A stretch of DNA of 64,000 nt from Branchiostoma floridae (GCF_000003815.2 NC_049980.1:12906560-12970559), one strand, 5' to 3'; counted from the first letter of the stretch, positions 12,150 through 23,979 are shown. A program made the numbers and translations. The notes: generated from the letters alone by a model not told the origin.

Positions 12150-12703
12150 TACGAGGGGCGTTCAAGAAGTAATCCACCTGACCCATTTCCCAAAGGAGGA
12201 GATTAATGAAACTTGGTGAAGTTATTAGTCTTTCTCTTCATAGGAATCACCCAGAGTTATGCATTTCTACCATCGTTTGATGCAGCTCTGTACACCGTTT
12301 TTGTAGGACGCCCCTTTGGCAGAAGAGGGACGACCAGGTCTGGGAGCTGTTTCCACAGACTTCCGGCCATGTTTGAATTCACAATGCCAGCGTTTTACAA
12401 GGTCATATGATGGGGAATCATCACCATAAGTTTCTTTTATTTCATCAAAAGTCTCATTTGGTATGCGTCCTTTCAAATACAAAAACCGGATCACTGCGCG
12501 ACACTCAACTGGCTCCATTTCACACCTGGTCCATTTCACACCTGACTCAGTTCAAACACCTTTAAATCATAAACCAAAATTAGTTCAGAGCTGTTTTTTG
12601 CAACATAACCCATAGAGATATGAATCATTACATATGCAAAATTTCATCTAGATCAGACAACTGGAAGTGGGTCAGGTGGATTACTTCTTGAACGCCCCTC
12701 GTA
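12150..12703 (-). mobile_element. Internally deleted mariner (Mos-type) element 1
   Basis: TA duplications at 12150-12151 and 12702-12703 flank a 550-bp element. Its termini are near-perfect inverted repeats beginning CGAGGGGCGTTCAAGAAG. TA target duplication plus a mariner transposase remnant inside place it in Tc1/mariner. The element keeps both ends and the first part of the transposase gene but lacks the DDE/D catalytic core. It is therefore a non-autonomous derivative that would need a transposase supplied in trans. Confidence 0.9.
12267..12539 (-). pseudogene. Mariner transposase remnant: HTH domain fused to C-terminal tail
   Basis: The frame carries the N-terminal helix-turn-helix of Mos-type transposases (MEPVECRAVIRFLYLKG, then the TYGDDSPSYDLVKRW segment). 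It continues to GRKSVETAPRPGRPSSA and then jumps directly to the GVQSCIKRW stretch that I judge to be the C-terminus of the full transposase. In frame after CIKRW a TAG stops the product, where the sister copy has GAG. The natural start is probably MEPVE; the upstream MKWTRCE codons come from the 5' leader. All catalytic aspartates are deleted. What remains is a roughly 85-residue DNA-binding-only product, if expressed. Confidence 0.85.
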
Positions 12704-12918
12704 ACAATGGCTACTACAGACCATAAGAAGAAGTCATCAGGTGTAGTGCACACGTGGCATTCTCGTTATTCCTTGACATGATGATACATTTTCGGTAGGA
12801 TTATCCATTTTACAGTCCCAAGTGTACTTTGATTGGTAACGATTATACCAGTCAGGCTCCATGACGTGGTAATGATCAAAGATCTGTAGTGTGCAGCCTG
12901 CATAACCCACGTGTATGA

Positions 12919-13500
12919 TACGAGGGGCGTGCAATAAGTAATGGTCCTGACCCACTTCCAGTTGTCTGATCTAAATGAAATTTTGTATGTGTAATAATTC
13001 ATATCTCTATGGGTTATGTTGCAAAAGACAGCTCTGAACTAATTGTGGTTTCTGATTTACTGGTGTTTGAACTTAGTCAGGTGCGAAATGGACCAGGTGT
13101 GAAATGGAACCAGTTGAGTGTCGCGCAGTGATCCGGTTTTTGTATTTGAAAGGACGCACACCAAAGAAGACTTTTGATGAAATAAATGAAACTTATGGTG
13201 ATGATGCCCCATCATATGACCTTGTAAAACGCTGGCATCCTGAATTCAAACGTGGCTGGAAGTCTGTGGAAACAGCTCCCAGACCTGGTCGTCCCTCTTG
13301 TGCCATTGATGAGGCATCAGTTGGAGGACCAACCTGGGGTGTCCTACAAAATCGGTGTCCAGAGCTGCATCAAACGATGGGAGAAATGCATAACTCTGGG
13401 TGATTCCTATGAAGAGAAAGACTAATAACTGTGCCAAGTTTCATTAATCTCCTGCTATGGGAAATGGGTCAGGACCATTACTAATTGCACGCCCCTCGTA
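12919..13500 (+). mobile_element. Internally deleted mariner (Mos-type) element 2
   Basis: TA at 12919-12920 and at 13499-13500 flank 578 bp. The inverted ends begin CGAGGGGCGTGCAATAAG, a variant of element 1 ends (TTCAAGAAG in the same position). It lies 218 bp from element 1 in the opposite orientation. The deletion endpoints differ from those of element 1, so the two did not arise by copying one deleted master. Confidence 0.9.
13104..13403 (+). pseudogene. Mariner transposase remnant: HTH domain, frameshifted tail
   Basis: It starts at MEPVECRAV and retains the helix-turn-helix through APRPGRPSCAIDEASV, about 10 residues more than element 1 before the deletion. After the junction the tail (the DNA for GVQSCIKRW and GDSYEEKD followed by TAA) is present but read out of frame. 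The terminal residues are therefore spurious. The catalytic core is absent. It is not functional as a transposase. Confidence 0.85.
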
Positions 13501-13680
13501 CCGCATTGAAGTTCGCGGGGATTTAATTTCGCGGTAGCGGGAAAAAAGTTCTGTTCGCGGTGGTTTTAAGTTTGCGGTAGCACTATATGCACTGCCATTC
13601 AAAAATGTTCACGGTGGTCTTGCAATTGAGTTCGCGGTGAATTTGCAACCACCGCGACAATTTCTGCATTTACAGTACTA
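13500..13680. repeat. TTCGCGGTGG-type dispersed repeat
   Basis: The words TTCGCGG(T)GGTTTTAA and TTCGCGGTAGC recur five to six times over 170 bp. The block ends with the inverse word CCACCGCGACAATT. It abuts the mariner element directly at TA 13499-13500. It looks like a small dispersed repeat with internal sub-repeats and has no coding content. Confidence 0.6.
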
Positions 13681-14178
13681 GTACCGCATGATTAATAGTG
13701 GTACCAGTGGCCACAAAAAAAATCAAAACCCCAGCATGTCCATGATCGGAAACAAAAACTGGGACTTCAACAGCAAAGTTCGACAGCGATGAGAACACAT
13801 GATAATGATATTCCGCACAAACACTGGATTTGTTAAATGTGCATACAAATAGAAAGAAAGGATTTTCAGCTCTTAAGTTTTGTATACCAATGTCGACGTA
13901 CACAATACAGACCCTTCAGTTCACATAAGCCAATTCAGTAAAGTAAATCCGGGCGCCTTCTACTCCAATAATCAGGCTCCTGGTGAAACAATCAAACTAG
14001 ACTCACCGGTCTGGAAACTACATGTATTGACGGCTAACGTAATGTTGTGCATGGTCGACAACGCGTAACAGGAAGTGTGTTTGTTGTTGACGAAGTTAAG
14101 TCGCAACGTTATAGGTCTATGCCACATAGCTTGATTCTACACCATGAGTAGTGGATAGAACGTGTTGCTTTTGTCGGG
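13681..14178. other. Gene-free spacer
   Basis: No gene or complete element recognised. Confidence 0.4.
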
Positions 14179-14179
14179 A

Positions 14180-14375
14180 AGAGTCACATGCGTCGTCCGA
14201 TCGTAGTACGATCGCCAAACTGAGTGTATTCTTGGGATAACGGTACAAATAAGTGTTCGCAAAATTCAGACGTCTTCTGGTGGGAAAGGCTGTCACAGAG
14301 CCGTGTTCTGCCACAGACATGCTTGAAACTTCTATGTCATCAAAATTGTGCGACAGCATACTACGAATGTGACCA
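14180..14375. mobile_element. MITE copy, GTCGTACGAT family (degenerate)
   Basis: The left end is GTCGTCCGATCGTAGTACGATCGC. The right end is ATCAAAATTGTGCGACAGCATACTACGAATGTGACC, which aligns with the right ends of the copies near 16,020 and 26,230. The interior carries the family word GTCACAGAGCCG. Substitutions in both ends show age. Confidence 0.5.
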
Positions 14376-15480
14376 CGCAACACCATATAAAACCGATAGA
14401 TGGATGTATTGTTGACTCCTGACGCATGCCACTTCAGTTTCTATACATGACGGAATAACCGCTGTACAAGCCTAAATATCTTTCCTACTACTAGAGTCCT
14501 GTAGCAAGCGACATCCGTGCATTTTTGGGTAGACTCGGGGAAACCCACTCCCCTTCATGGCGCGCTGAAGTACAAACACACCTCGCATCCAAATTGATGG
14601 GATCTGGGACATTCAATGACATTTCAATCTTGTAACACGCACAAAGAGCAAACCGCCCAAATTGGAGCAAAATGAGGCGGAAAGATTAGAGGCGATGTTT
14701 ATGGACTCACCTTCTAAAGGGGGGGGGGGGGACTTTCCTCCGGTGCGACTTGCTAGTCTATGTCCTTCTCTTGTTGGGAAGTAGAGCGAGAGTGTTGGAG
14801 TGTGCTTCCAGAAAAGCACTCACTAAAGACACGGAGGATAGTGTCTTCCTATGGATGCTTACACACTGGCATGCACCACCCACCCGCACTGCTCCTCGCG
14901 CTCAGAGAAACACTTTTCCACACACAGGGCGATGCCAAAGTAGCGGAAGGAAAGGGACCGACCGTTACTCACCGTAGTAGGTAGTAGCATATGACAAGAA
15001 CAGTAATCAGAATAAATCCATACGCCAAACTTTGTCAAACTTGTCACGCGCAATACCGAGGTGTACAGGCCTTTGTCGCACGCATGCTCAAGCGTGAACA
15101 ATATTGTACTTGGCCTCCGTTTCGCTATATAAAACCCTGTGGGCATTGTGCTATCGATTCGCAGCCTACGGGTACTCCAGGTAAGTTTTGTTTAAACTAT
15201 GGATTGAAGAAACAGCTAGGTGTAAGATGTTTAGACTTGGTTTTCTTAGATTGGGATTTCTTCAAGCACTGCGGGGGTGTTTTAATTTCCTTAGGTAATG
15301 TGACTGTCTATCGCGCTGGATAACCACCTTATCAAATACATTAGTATCTTCTTTTGTGACCAGAGGGATTACACTAAATATCATACACCTGGATAATTTC
15401 GAATTTTAGTCACTGCTACATTTTGATAACGCTGGCGATAATTTCCAGTTCACATTTGCGGTACGAACGAACTACGATCC
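14376..15480. other. Gene-free stretch with a 13-G homopolymer
   Basis: A poly-G run sits at about 14719-14731. The ORFs at 14859-15146 (-) and 14991-15323 (+) overlap on opposite strands and have no recognisable domain. Confidence 0.4.
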
Positions 15481-15481
15481 C

Positions 15482-15883
15482 TAGGGCCTACGTCACATTT
15501 CCAAACCGGGCCCGGTCGGACAGCTTTCGGGAACGAAAAGGATGATAAAAAGGACATACACCGAACTACACAAGACGTAAAGGGAATAGTCATGGGCATT
15601 ATTTGTGTAGATTTTTCGTATACATTTCTATTTTTCCTTTCCACAAATAGCCCGGTTTGGCAATGCCACATTAGCCTAAGGCCTACGTCACGTTTCAAAA
15701 CCGGGGCCCGGCCGGGCTGTTTAAGAAAACGAAAAATAGAAATGTATACTTAAAAATATACACAACCAATGCCCTCAACTATTCTCTTTACATCTCGTGT
15801 AATTTGGTGCCTTTCATATCATACTTTTCGTTCCCGAAAGCTGCCCGGACTGGCCCCTTTGTGGAAATGTGACCTTAGCCTAA
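15482..15883. mobile_element. Two abutting copies of a ~200-bp MITE (TAGGCCTACGTCAC ends)
   Basis: Three terminal sequences are spaced about 200 bp apart: TAGGGCCTACGTCACATTTC at 15482, the junction TTAGCCTAAGGCCTACGTCAC at 15671-15690, and AAATGTGACCTTAGCCTA ending at 15883. Each half begins and ends with inverted copies of the same terminus, which includes a CCAAACCGGGCCCGG segment. The two halves share a boundary with no intervening host DNA. The CTTTCGGGAACGAAAAG word inside the first left end is mirrored near 15825-15842. The flanking TA suggests a TA target, but this is not certain. Confidence 0.7.
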
Positions 15884-15959
15884 TTATTTCTGGGAGCATT
15901 CTGGGATGTTCATCACTTCGTGCATGTGTGATACAAGATTTCAGCTGTCTTGTTACCGA

Positions 15960-16075
15960 AGAGGCAGTGTTGGTACGGTGGTTGGTTCTGTCACAGCCGG
16001 ATTGAAATGTCTACGACATCAAAACCGTACGATATGCTGCAACGAATGTGACGGCGCCTTTACACACGGGCGGGC
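15960..16075. mobile_element. MITE fragment, GTCGTACGAT family
   Basis: The right-hand part only: GTTCTGTCACAGCCGG, then ATCAAAACCGTACGATATGCTGCAACGAATGTGAC. It matches the right end of the copies at 14,180 and 26,030. Confidence 0.45.
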
Positions 16076-16419
16076 ATGGCAACGGGCAGGTGGCAAATAA
16101 CGGGAACAGTGTGCCCCCCACCCCCTCCCCTCAGTCATGAAAAATAAGCAGGAGGTGACCGCAATGGCGGAGAGTGGGAAAGAAAGACACCAAAAGGCTA
16201 TAACACGAGACTCATACCTCTGTTGGGGATAATAACGCTACCTCTCAGGTAATAAGAGTCTGGGAGGGTGCCTTGCCCTCTAACATGAGCGATATGTCAT
16301 TTCCAGACGGACAGTTTGAACATGTCTACTCGCTTCTTTTTAATCTTACTACAAAGGCATGTATGCATGTGTTTTCATCATTACTAGAGTAAAACAACGC
16401 CAGGGACCAATACAATATG

Positions 16420-16553
16420 GTCTATGTGGACAGGTGGTCAGAATTCGCGCTGCTTGTGTTGATAGGAAAGGTCCACCAAAAACTAGTCAAATTGGCCAGG
16501 TGGTCCTGATGTAGTAGAGGTGGTCACTAGTACAGGCTTGACTGTATTCCAGC
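16420..16553. mobile_element. Fragment of GTGGTCAC / CAGGTTTGACTGTA element
   Basis: Contains GTGGACAGGTGGTCAG, GGCCAGGTGGTCCTGATG, GAGGTGGTCACTAGTACAGG and ends CTTGACTGTAT. It shares this ending and the GTGGTCAC phrasing with the fragments at 33,270 and 55,870, and with the termini of the Tc1-like elements at 30,314 and 52,706. It is an old, incomplete copy. Confidence 0.45.
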
Positions 16554-16782
16554 TTGTCCTGTTTGAATGGTATTTAATGCATGATAAAATAAGATACGAC
16601 AGCATGTAATTCAGTTCAACCTAGGTTGTGGTGTTCTGATGAAGATGAGATCGTTGTATGGCTCAGATCACATTACTCTGTAACTAGTGCCCCTTGTCTC
16701 CCACTATCATGTCTCTACAGCAGGTAGATCCCGAGGCGTACTTTGGACTGGAACCGCCAGGGTAAAGCTACGCTACAGGTAA

Positions 16783-16999
16783 CCACTAGACGGCGATCGC
16801 TGAGCGACCGTACAGCGACCGACATTGGATTCGTGTGACTGTTGATTTCATGATTTGAAATTAATGCAAGGTGTAAAAGTATGATTTAAAAGACAGCAAA
16901 ACACGAAAAACTTTAAAAGATTCGTTCCTTATCTATGCAAATCGTTGAGCGATCTTTGGTCGCTCAGTGGTCGCAGCGCCGTCGCGCCTAATGTGAAGG
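16783..16999. mobile_element. MITE copy 1, CCACTAGA/GGTCGCTCAG family
   Basis: The left end is CCACTAGACGGCGATCGCTG, followed by AGCGACCGTACAGCGACC. The interior has TTTCATGATTTGAAATTAATG and GTATGATTTAAAAGACAGC. The right end is TTTGGTCGCTCAGTGGTCGC. The inverted ends enclose an AT-rich core of about 100 bp with no coding capacity. At least seven related copies lie between 16.7 and 32.9 kb. Confidence 0.7.
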
Positions 17000-18228
17000 G
17001 GGTATTACTGCGAGGCAAAAGGGATGATACATTTATCCCCCGGAAAGGCTGCCGACCACCGGATGCGCCCTCCAGCCCGGTGTGGATGTGAGGAAACTAC
17101 AGGAAGCCGCTGGGAGCCGGAGATAAGACATCAAACATGACGTTACTTGAAAGACGGTCCCTATCTGCTGTTATCTACAGATGTCTTATTGTGGCCACAA
17201 CATTTCAGATTCCGCTGAATCATAGCAAAAATGAGACATGTAGGACATTTAATGATTCATGTTACATACATGGAAATGACGGTTCTATCAGGAAATAGAT
17301 TGTACCAGGAAAATCTTGAATTCAGTTTTCATTAGTACAGCGTGCGATTGATAAAAATGTCGCACGTTTAGCATTATAACAATTGTAAATGTCAAACGAT
17401 TATATCACACTGAATGTTTAAATTTTTGATAAACATTGTTCTACAATTGCGCCAAATATTTTTTTGCATGCATGTAGGGTCTGTAGTAATACAGCTGCCA
17501 GTAATGTTTCATCGTGTTAATCAAACAACTGATCTTTATCACATGTAGATGGTCTGATACAGAATAAAGAAAATTTGTCACGATGAGGAAAAAATTGTTG
17601 TCAACAATGTACAAGAACGTACGGAAGAAAACATAGAAATACTTACTACACACATATATATATCCTACGGTTCGTTGGTCGAAACGCGTATGATCGTAAT
17701 ATAATACTCACAAAACAAAGATAGCGTCGGGACGTCGGCCAATTCCATAATGTTACTAAAAACACATAGTATCAGCTGTTCTTTCATAATATGCTCTAAA
17801 AATACTGCTGAAGATCACGTAAGGACACCTGGATTTTACTGCAGCAGTGAATTATTCCCGTTAATTCCCATTATAAACCTTCCATTAAAGTCAACATGAC
17901 GTGAAATATTAAAAGCCAACTGAACCGCCAAGATCATGAATTTCCGGAATGAAACGGCTCCCTTGGTACGGTAGGACGGAAAGCGTAGTTAGCCAGGTTG
18001 TCAGAGGGAAGCGTACCTATGGTGGAAAGTGACAAATAGGTATGTTTAGTTGGGTGGATCAGTTTAATCAGTGTGAATTGCGTGATGAAGTGATGATCTA
18101 GTCACCCGTTAAGGTTGGCATAGTTTGTTTCCCTTCATATTTGGTTCGTGGTGTTATTTGGGTAAGGATAGAGTCTTTTGAATGATGTAGAGACGAGTAG
18201 TCCATGATATCCACTTTTTTACTAGAGG
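17000..18228. other. Gene-free stretch
   Basis: AT-rich, with short ORFs only and no complete element recognised. Confidence 0.4.
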
Positions 18229-18435
18229 CTACCTCCGCGCTGCGGCCACTGAGAGACCAACATTTTGACAGGCTGCTCAACGACCTTCGTGAAGGCAAAT
18301 TGATTGTTTGCGGCTTTTTTTTTAAAGAAAACTTTCAAAGAAACCTTTTACATGTAGATTCCAATCTTAAAATAAAAGGTCACACAAACCCAATTTTGGT
18401 CGCCGTACGGTCGCTCAGTAATCGCATTCTAGTGG
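18229..18435. mobile_element. MITE copy 2, CCACTAGA/GGTCGCTCAG family
   Basis: The ends are ACTAGAGGCTACCTCCGCGC and GGTCGCTCAGTAATCGCATT followed by CTAGTGG, about 207 bp apart. The internal GACCAACATTTTGACAGG and AATCTTAAAATAAAAGGTCAC words match the family in reverse orientation. Confidence 0.6.
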
Positions 18436-19818
18436 CAAGGTGATTCAACGCAATGGGCGGCAGTACTGCACACACTTCCAATGGCATTTACGGCACTAAT
18501 TGAATCAAACGGTTCGGAGAACTCGTGCACAGTACACTTTAGGTAGTGCGCTTTGTGAAACGAACTAAAACGGTATAACACACTGCTCTATTCGTTACAT
18601 TTCCCATCAGTTTAAATACTGACCAAGGAAATTCATTTCAAAGAATACATATTTCAAAGTCGTTAGTAAAGGTATCGTGATTATGTTGTGTGGTCATTTT
18701 GCGCTGCAATACGTAAGATCAATATCCGGACCGTGTTGTGACCTGTAGCGCTGTGATCCTGTTTCAGAAATTAGGCCATAGCAGGTGAATTGTATGGATT
18801 TCATTCTCTGTATATTTTAGGTCTGATGCAACAACGCGAAAAACAGGATGCATATGGCCCAGAAACTTGACTCAAGATGCCAGAGTTTTGAAATATTAGA
18901 GACAATAAACGTTGTAATAAAAAATTATTTTTTCTTGCAACCTACCTTCCTTGCTAGTGTCATTTCTACACCCAAGGCTAACACACTGCACCTTTATCTA
19001 TTTTCTTGCCATTTTTATTAACGTTGTCCATCACCGAAGTGGAAGCTCGAGTAAATTTCGCTTTTTTACAAGATCAGGCAAATATCAGTGCGAGCGTAGA
19101 TGTCATCAATAAAACTTACTTGAAATGGCCATTTGCTACAAATAAAAACTAGTTCGTGTATACTCTATGTGCTCTATTGTAAACATGCAAAGAAAAACAG
19201 ATTGCTTGGACAAAAATGTCCGTGCTCTACACGATGTCTTGATACCTGTAGATAAGTAATCCTGAAGTACGGGGTGGTGATGTTACTGGCCCATTGGGCT
19301 GAGTCTGGGCCTTACTTACTGACAGAGACAGATGGAGCGTTTACCCGCCGTTAGGGGGAGCCGACCCATCTTAACATTTGGGATCTCTATCATGCGCAGA
19401 AGGGCCGAGTTCTTACCAGCCATATTGATGATGTAATGAAGTGTAAGAAAAACTGATAACGATGGGAATCATTAGCCTACTGGAAATGAATATTTCCATA
19501 GAAAGTAGGGGGTTAGAAATGATTGTCATTCCTGATGTGATTGAACATTTTGGGACAAGTAAACAAAGATCTCATACCACAGCCAAAGATTTCAGTTTTT
19601 CTTGTTTTATTCATTATTGTGGATTTCTAGCTAATTGTATCTATTAAATGCATTTCCCCTCTGGCTCTCAAAATAGAACAGGACATGTATATTTCAGGAA
19701 ATGGAAGAGAGGAGGTGAGATAACCTATTTTGGGACCTTTGGCCTAACTTCCTGACCAATGTGCCTGACGTGCCTGCAATGTGAAACGACACACTCTTCT
19801 GTATACAGACACACAAGC
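18436..19818. other. Gene-free stretch
   Basis: A fragment of the GGCCACAGCAAGTAAA element family is suggested near 19,090-19,130 (GATGTCATCAATAAAACTTAC, then GGCC). Otherwise nothing is recognised. Confidence 0.35.
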
Positions 19819-19852
19819 GAACAAACAAACAAACAAACAAACAAACAAACAG
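19819..19852 (+). repeat. (CAAA)n microsatellite
   Basis: About eight tandem CAAA units. Overlapping minus-strand ORFs with VCLFVCLF repeats come from it. Confidence 0.95.
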
Positions 19853-22071
19853 ATCTAGACGGGGAAACACCAACAAAACCTCCGAAATAGAACTTAGATG
19901 AATAAGACAAAAAATTAATGTCCCAGTGTTTTTGTCAGTATTAGTTCCATTATCACTTAATTCCATTACCGTAGCGTGGCAGCATCACTACCTGAGACGG
20001 GGATTCTCCAGGCACAGGGTACCTGTGATGAATGGGACACGTCACGCCCGGATTTGCCCTTCTACTCTCTTTGGAACACAGACTGCTGCTGGCAGTGTGG
20101 TGAGTCGGCCCTAACAAGACTGTTCTAGCCCAGACTTGCAACTGCACTATGTTAAGCTTAGAAACGTACATACTAAGTATAAGATAATCAGTGTGTGATT
20201 GTCTAAGCCTGAGGGATAGTGTTTCTGGTAGAGGAGAAAACTCAATGCCGAAACCACTAACCTCTGGCCAGAGATAACCATTTACAGAATGTTTCAGTTC
20301 AACATAAGTCATTGCTTAAATCAACAATGTTTACCATATCTGAAACGGATCAAAGAAAACTCAAACTCACGTTGTTTCACGCTGTTAAAAGATTGGATCT
20401 CTGCGAATTGGATGAGTGTGAGCATCCATCCAGAATCTAACAGACTCTCGCCCAACGACACGCTGGCCCATATAGATGCATGCTCAGACCTAGTGAATAT
20501 GAGTGAATGAGCACATGTCCCACTATCTACACGTACTAGAGTTATGATGATACTTTTGGTGGAATTCGGCTGACTTTTGCTCTATATTCATGACGAACTT
20601 TGCAACTGTCTGCTCGAAACTATGTGTCACGTCACAGTACTCCTTCTCTTCAGTATGACACGTACTACTGTAACTCCCTTAGGGCCCAAAGTTTGCCATT
20701 TTGTCACGATTACAGAAATGTGGTATCTTCTTTCATGAAACGGGACATGAGATGGTGAGAGTTCTATGATTGAATATTCTTGTAGCAGGATACATTGCCA
20801 TTACATGAATATACCAGTACCATAACACGGATATCCCCGACATGTGGTGCATTTGGTTGGAGAAGACAGACGACCGTGCTAGATTTGTGTAGTTCTAGAG
20901 TTATGTACTTTGTAGTAGTTTTACTACATTGCTACATAAGTTAAGACGGGCGTTGAGATACCGTTAATGCTAATTTGAAGTGACAAACACTGTACTAGAT
21001 GTACTAGTAGTAGAACATCAATTTTATAGGTTTACGGTTGATAAGTTATCGAAAACGTTGTTACTCAGTCGACGATTTTTTTACTTCTTCTGACACAAGT
21101 GGACATATGTTTTATAACTGCCGAAAGAGTGCAGTGACACATCATAAACCTCTTTCCCAACTTCAGAACCTACTTGTAAGGGTGACTTGCTGGGCATGCA
21201 AATCATTTCCAACAGCATGTCTGTAATGTCAGACGGGTCAGGATCACTGGGAGACATTCCAGTGGCGCGGCGGCGGAGGGATATTAATGAGGGCGCGCTG
21301 TGCCCTGACCGCAGTGCCAGAGGGAGTCTTTCATAAACGCAGATTACCTCTTCAACAATATGTCTTCCGCGGCGCAGTGGTACGGAATAACTTTGCAAGG
21401 ATGATCTAAAACACAAAGACGACCATGCATCATTATTGTGGAGGCTTACGAGAGAAAAGCGGTTGCTTTGCACCTGTCCACTCCTAGCCAGAGATAACGT
21501 TAGGCCATGTCGAGTTGGCAAAAAAGTTGACAGCATTATGAACTCTAAGTGGTCAGGAAGTTTAAATACATGACTTAACACACATACAGAGTATGGTATT
21601 CCGAACAATTGATTCGTCATTTTGTTCTTTTACGTGCTCTTCCATGATATTATGATGATGTTTTATTGGAAATTGAACTCTACTTTAGCATTCTATGGCA
21701 TTAGTGTCTGTTTCTTTTTATTTTCCGATATCTTCATTTCAATTTACGGCATATATGTGCTCATTCTACAGCTGCTTTGTACGGTTTACAGTATGCTAGA
21801 AAATCTTTTTTATTGAAACGGCCTAAAATTGATGCGCACGTGGATGTCATCCATAAATCAAATCAACATGGCCTTAGCCGAGCGATTGCACAGTTGGTCG
21901 TTTACCTGGTCCTTGCTTCGGCTTATATAAATGTTCAAAGGAGAAAAAGAACGACAGTTTATAAGTAGAGATTCGATTCATAAACATGTCGCACTGTCGG
22001 TCTTTGAACGTCACAGTTTTAGTAGGTGAAGGTTTCTAGTCTCAAGAAAGTCCATGGTTCATTCTTTTTCG
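19853..22071. other. Gene-free stretch
   Basis: The largest ORF is 21081-21620 (-, 179 codons). It shows no recognisable domain, no repeats and no splice context, so I left it uncalled. A GC-rich patch around 21,225-21,330 (CATTCCA TEAD-type word, ATTAATGAG homeodomain-type word) could be regulatory, but this is weak. Confidence 0.35.
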
Positions 22072-22105
22072 CAAGGAGGTTGAAAACCTCTTTTCAACCT
22101 CCTTG
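22072..22105. repeat. Perfect 15-bp-arm hairpin (AAGGAGGTT type)
   Basis: CAAGGAGGTTGAAAA at 22072-22086 and its exact reverse complement at 22091-22105 are separated by the loop CCTC. Shorter hairpins with the same arm sequence occur near 58,386 and 61,078. Confidence 0.85.
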
Positions 22106-22880
22106 GTTTTCAGTTTTCTAATCAGATATTTGGAGTGAGGCGCTGCTCTGTCTCGATTCACCACGCTGTTTTCATCTGAATAGTGCACTATTGCAAATAT
22201 GTTAAGTTTTTTTAATGGAGTAACGATTCCCTACACTACTGTACTCCTATTTCAGTTGAAGCTGTTCTTAATTTTTATCTACTTGAAATTAATGAAACAA
22301 CGGCCTGTTGTTAACCATCAATGTAGATCTGACAGCTACCTATAGCAACACACATACTCTGCAAAGCAGTTGGCATTTCTCAGTCTCTTCATTATGAGAG
22401 ATAATCACCCGTAAAATCCAACGTGCAAAGGCAAAGATTCATCATTTAATTATTTGATTTAAAAAACAATTCAGACTGTGAGATTTGTTTTAAAAATAGA
22501 TAAAAGCCAGCCTAAAGTATTCTATGCCCAACATGCCAATCATTCTGCACACGCCCCCCGTGAAGTGATATATCGACCAATCACCGCTCCGTGTTCCAGT
22601 ACCGTCTGACCTATCTGTCAGTCATCCCCCACAGCTCCTTCCCAGAATGCCGGCACACCCCTCACCTGTGTGTCAATCTCCCCTGCCTGACTGATGCACG
22701 TAATTACAACCAACTTATCCAGATGAATCACCTTATTCTGGCAAGGCAATCAGCTTCTTGCAATATGTATATCCGCCATTAGCGGTGCTATCAGCACCAC
22801 CGTGACAGAACTTCATACACAACGTTAGAACAGGTGTGTCGTTTGACATTTCCCAGTCAGCGACAGGTGTGGGTTATTTT
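22106..22880. other. Gene-free stretch
   Basis: No gene or complete mobile element recognised. The GC-richer part at 22,550-22,700 is unique-looking. Confidence 0.35.
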
Positions 22881-22910
22881 GGGAAGCCTGGAATATGTTG
22901 GGTCACTGTG

Positions 22911-22950
22911 TTGCATTGCGCATGCGCAGTGTCATGCATTGTGGGTAATA
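22911..22950. promoter_or_regulatory. NRF1 palindrome next to ZNF143-like site
   Basis: TGCGCATGCGCA at 22917-22928 is the full palindromic NRF1 consensus. Six bases on, ATGCATTGTGGGTA (22934-22947) reads on the other strand as TACCCACAATGCAT, the ZNF143/THAP11-type word. This pairing is typical of CpG-type, often bidirectional promoters in animals (established knowledge). No transcript start or exon is evident beside it, so it may mark a promoter of an unrecognised non-coding transcript, or be coincidence. Confidence 0.35.
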
Positions 22951-23979
22951 TGCCATAATTGAAATCCTTGAGATATGAACAATTTAAATCACGACTAGAT
23001 ATGCAGAAATCAAGCATGGTCTAGGCAAGAACTGTTTACAAGTTAAGGGCATTCACCTTTGACATCGCAAACGCGCATTTCGTACAATGAACTCGCTTAT
23101 TCCTGGTTGTTGGGAAGTTACAATATTACCGCTGGTATTACCACGAGGGCTGGGTACAAGGAAACATCCACAATATCTTATCCAAAACTGTGCCCTTATC
23201 TAATTAACCGGCTAGTCTGGTATACGAAAGACTTCTTCAGGTGAATCCGCAAAATACAACAGTGTGGTGCCTTTCACCATAACATCAGTAAACATTTTCA
23301 CTAAGGCTAACATGTATAACTGAAATACATACAAGATTTTAAAAAGTTTACAACAATTAAGTTGATATACTTAACAAAATTAATAAGAGCAGCACGGCGG
23401 GATTCCGAATTCGGTCAATATCTTATTCTTGTAGTCCATATTTCCGTGTTATCATGGGCATTACACTCACATTTGCAACAAGAGCATTTCTGTTATATCA
23501 AATCAACTCAGAAAAAAATCCTCGAAACATTTGAAAAGGGAATTTTCAAAACTCCAAGGACATACTTCCAATAAAAAAATCGGCAGAAAAGTGGGATCCG
23601 GCAGTAAAACACTTTCCATTGAAGACATAGACAACAGACCAAGAAATCACGGAGCTCCATCGGCGTAACCGTCGACACCAGAGCTTGAAGTACCTCAAGA
23701 TTTACACAATCCTGTCACAGGCTCATACAATATGTTTGTTAAATGTTCCGGAACCAAGATCTATGAGGCAAGTCTTGTGGGAGCTTACGTGAACGAACCG
23801 TCATCTATAGTGTATTTTTTCGTAGACACATGCATGTATCACCGAGAAGGTAAGAGCGAGATGCCTAGCGGCAAATCAGCAGCAGAGTCCCGCACTGTGA
23901 TAGATTTCTTATCAGTTGAATACATCTCCTGATTCCAGTGTCCTCAGGTCGTGCTAAATACCAATAGATTCACTGTCCA
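22951..23979. other. Gene-free stretch
   Basis: Short ORFs only; nothing recognisable. Confidence 0.4.

Noticed and set aside
20058-20105. Microexon-like AACACAG / ACTGCTGCTGGCAGTGTG / GTGAGT
   Set aside because: Good splice words surround 18 bp, but no other exon of a gene could be found near it.
21081-21620. 179-codon minus-strand ORF
   Set aside because: It is the longest ORF of the gene desert, but no domain, signal peptide, repeat or splice-site extension was recognised.
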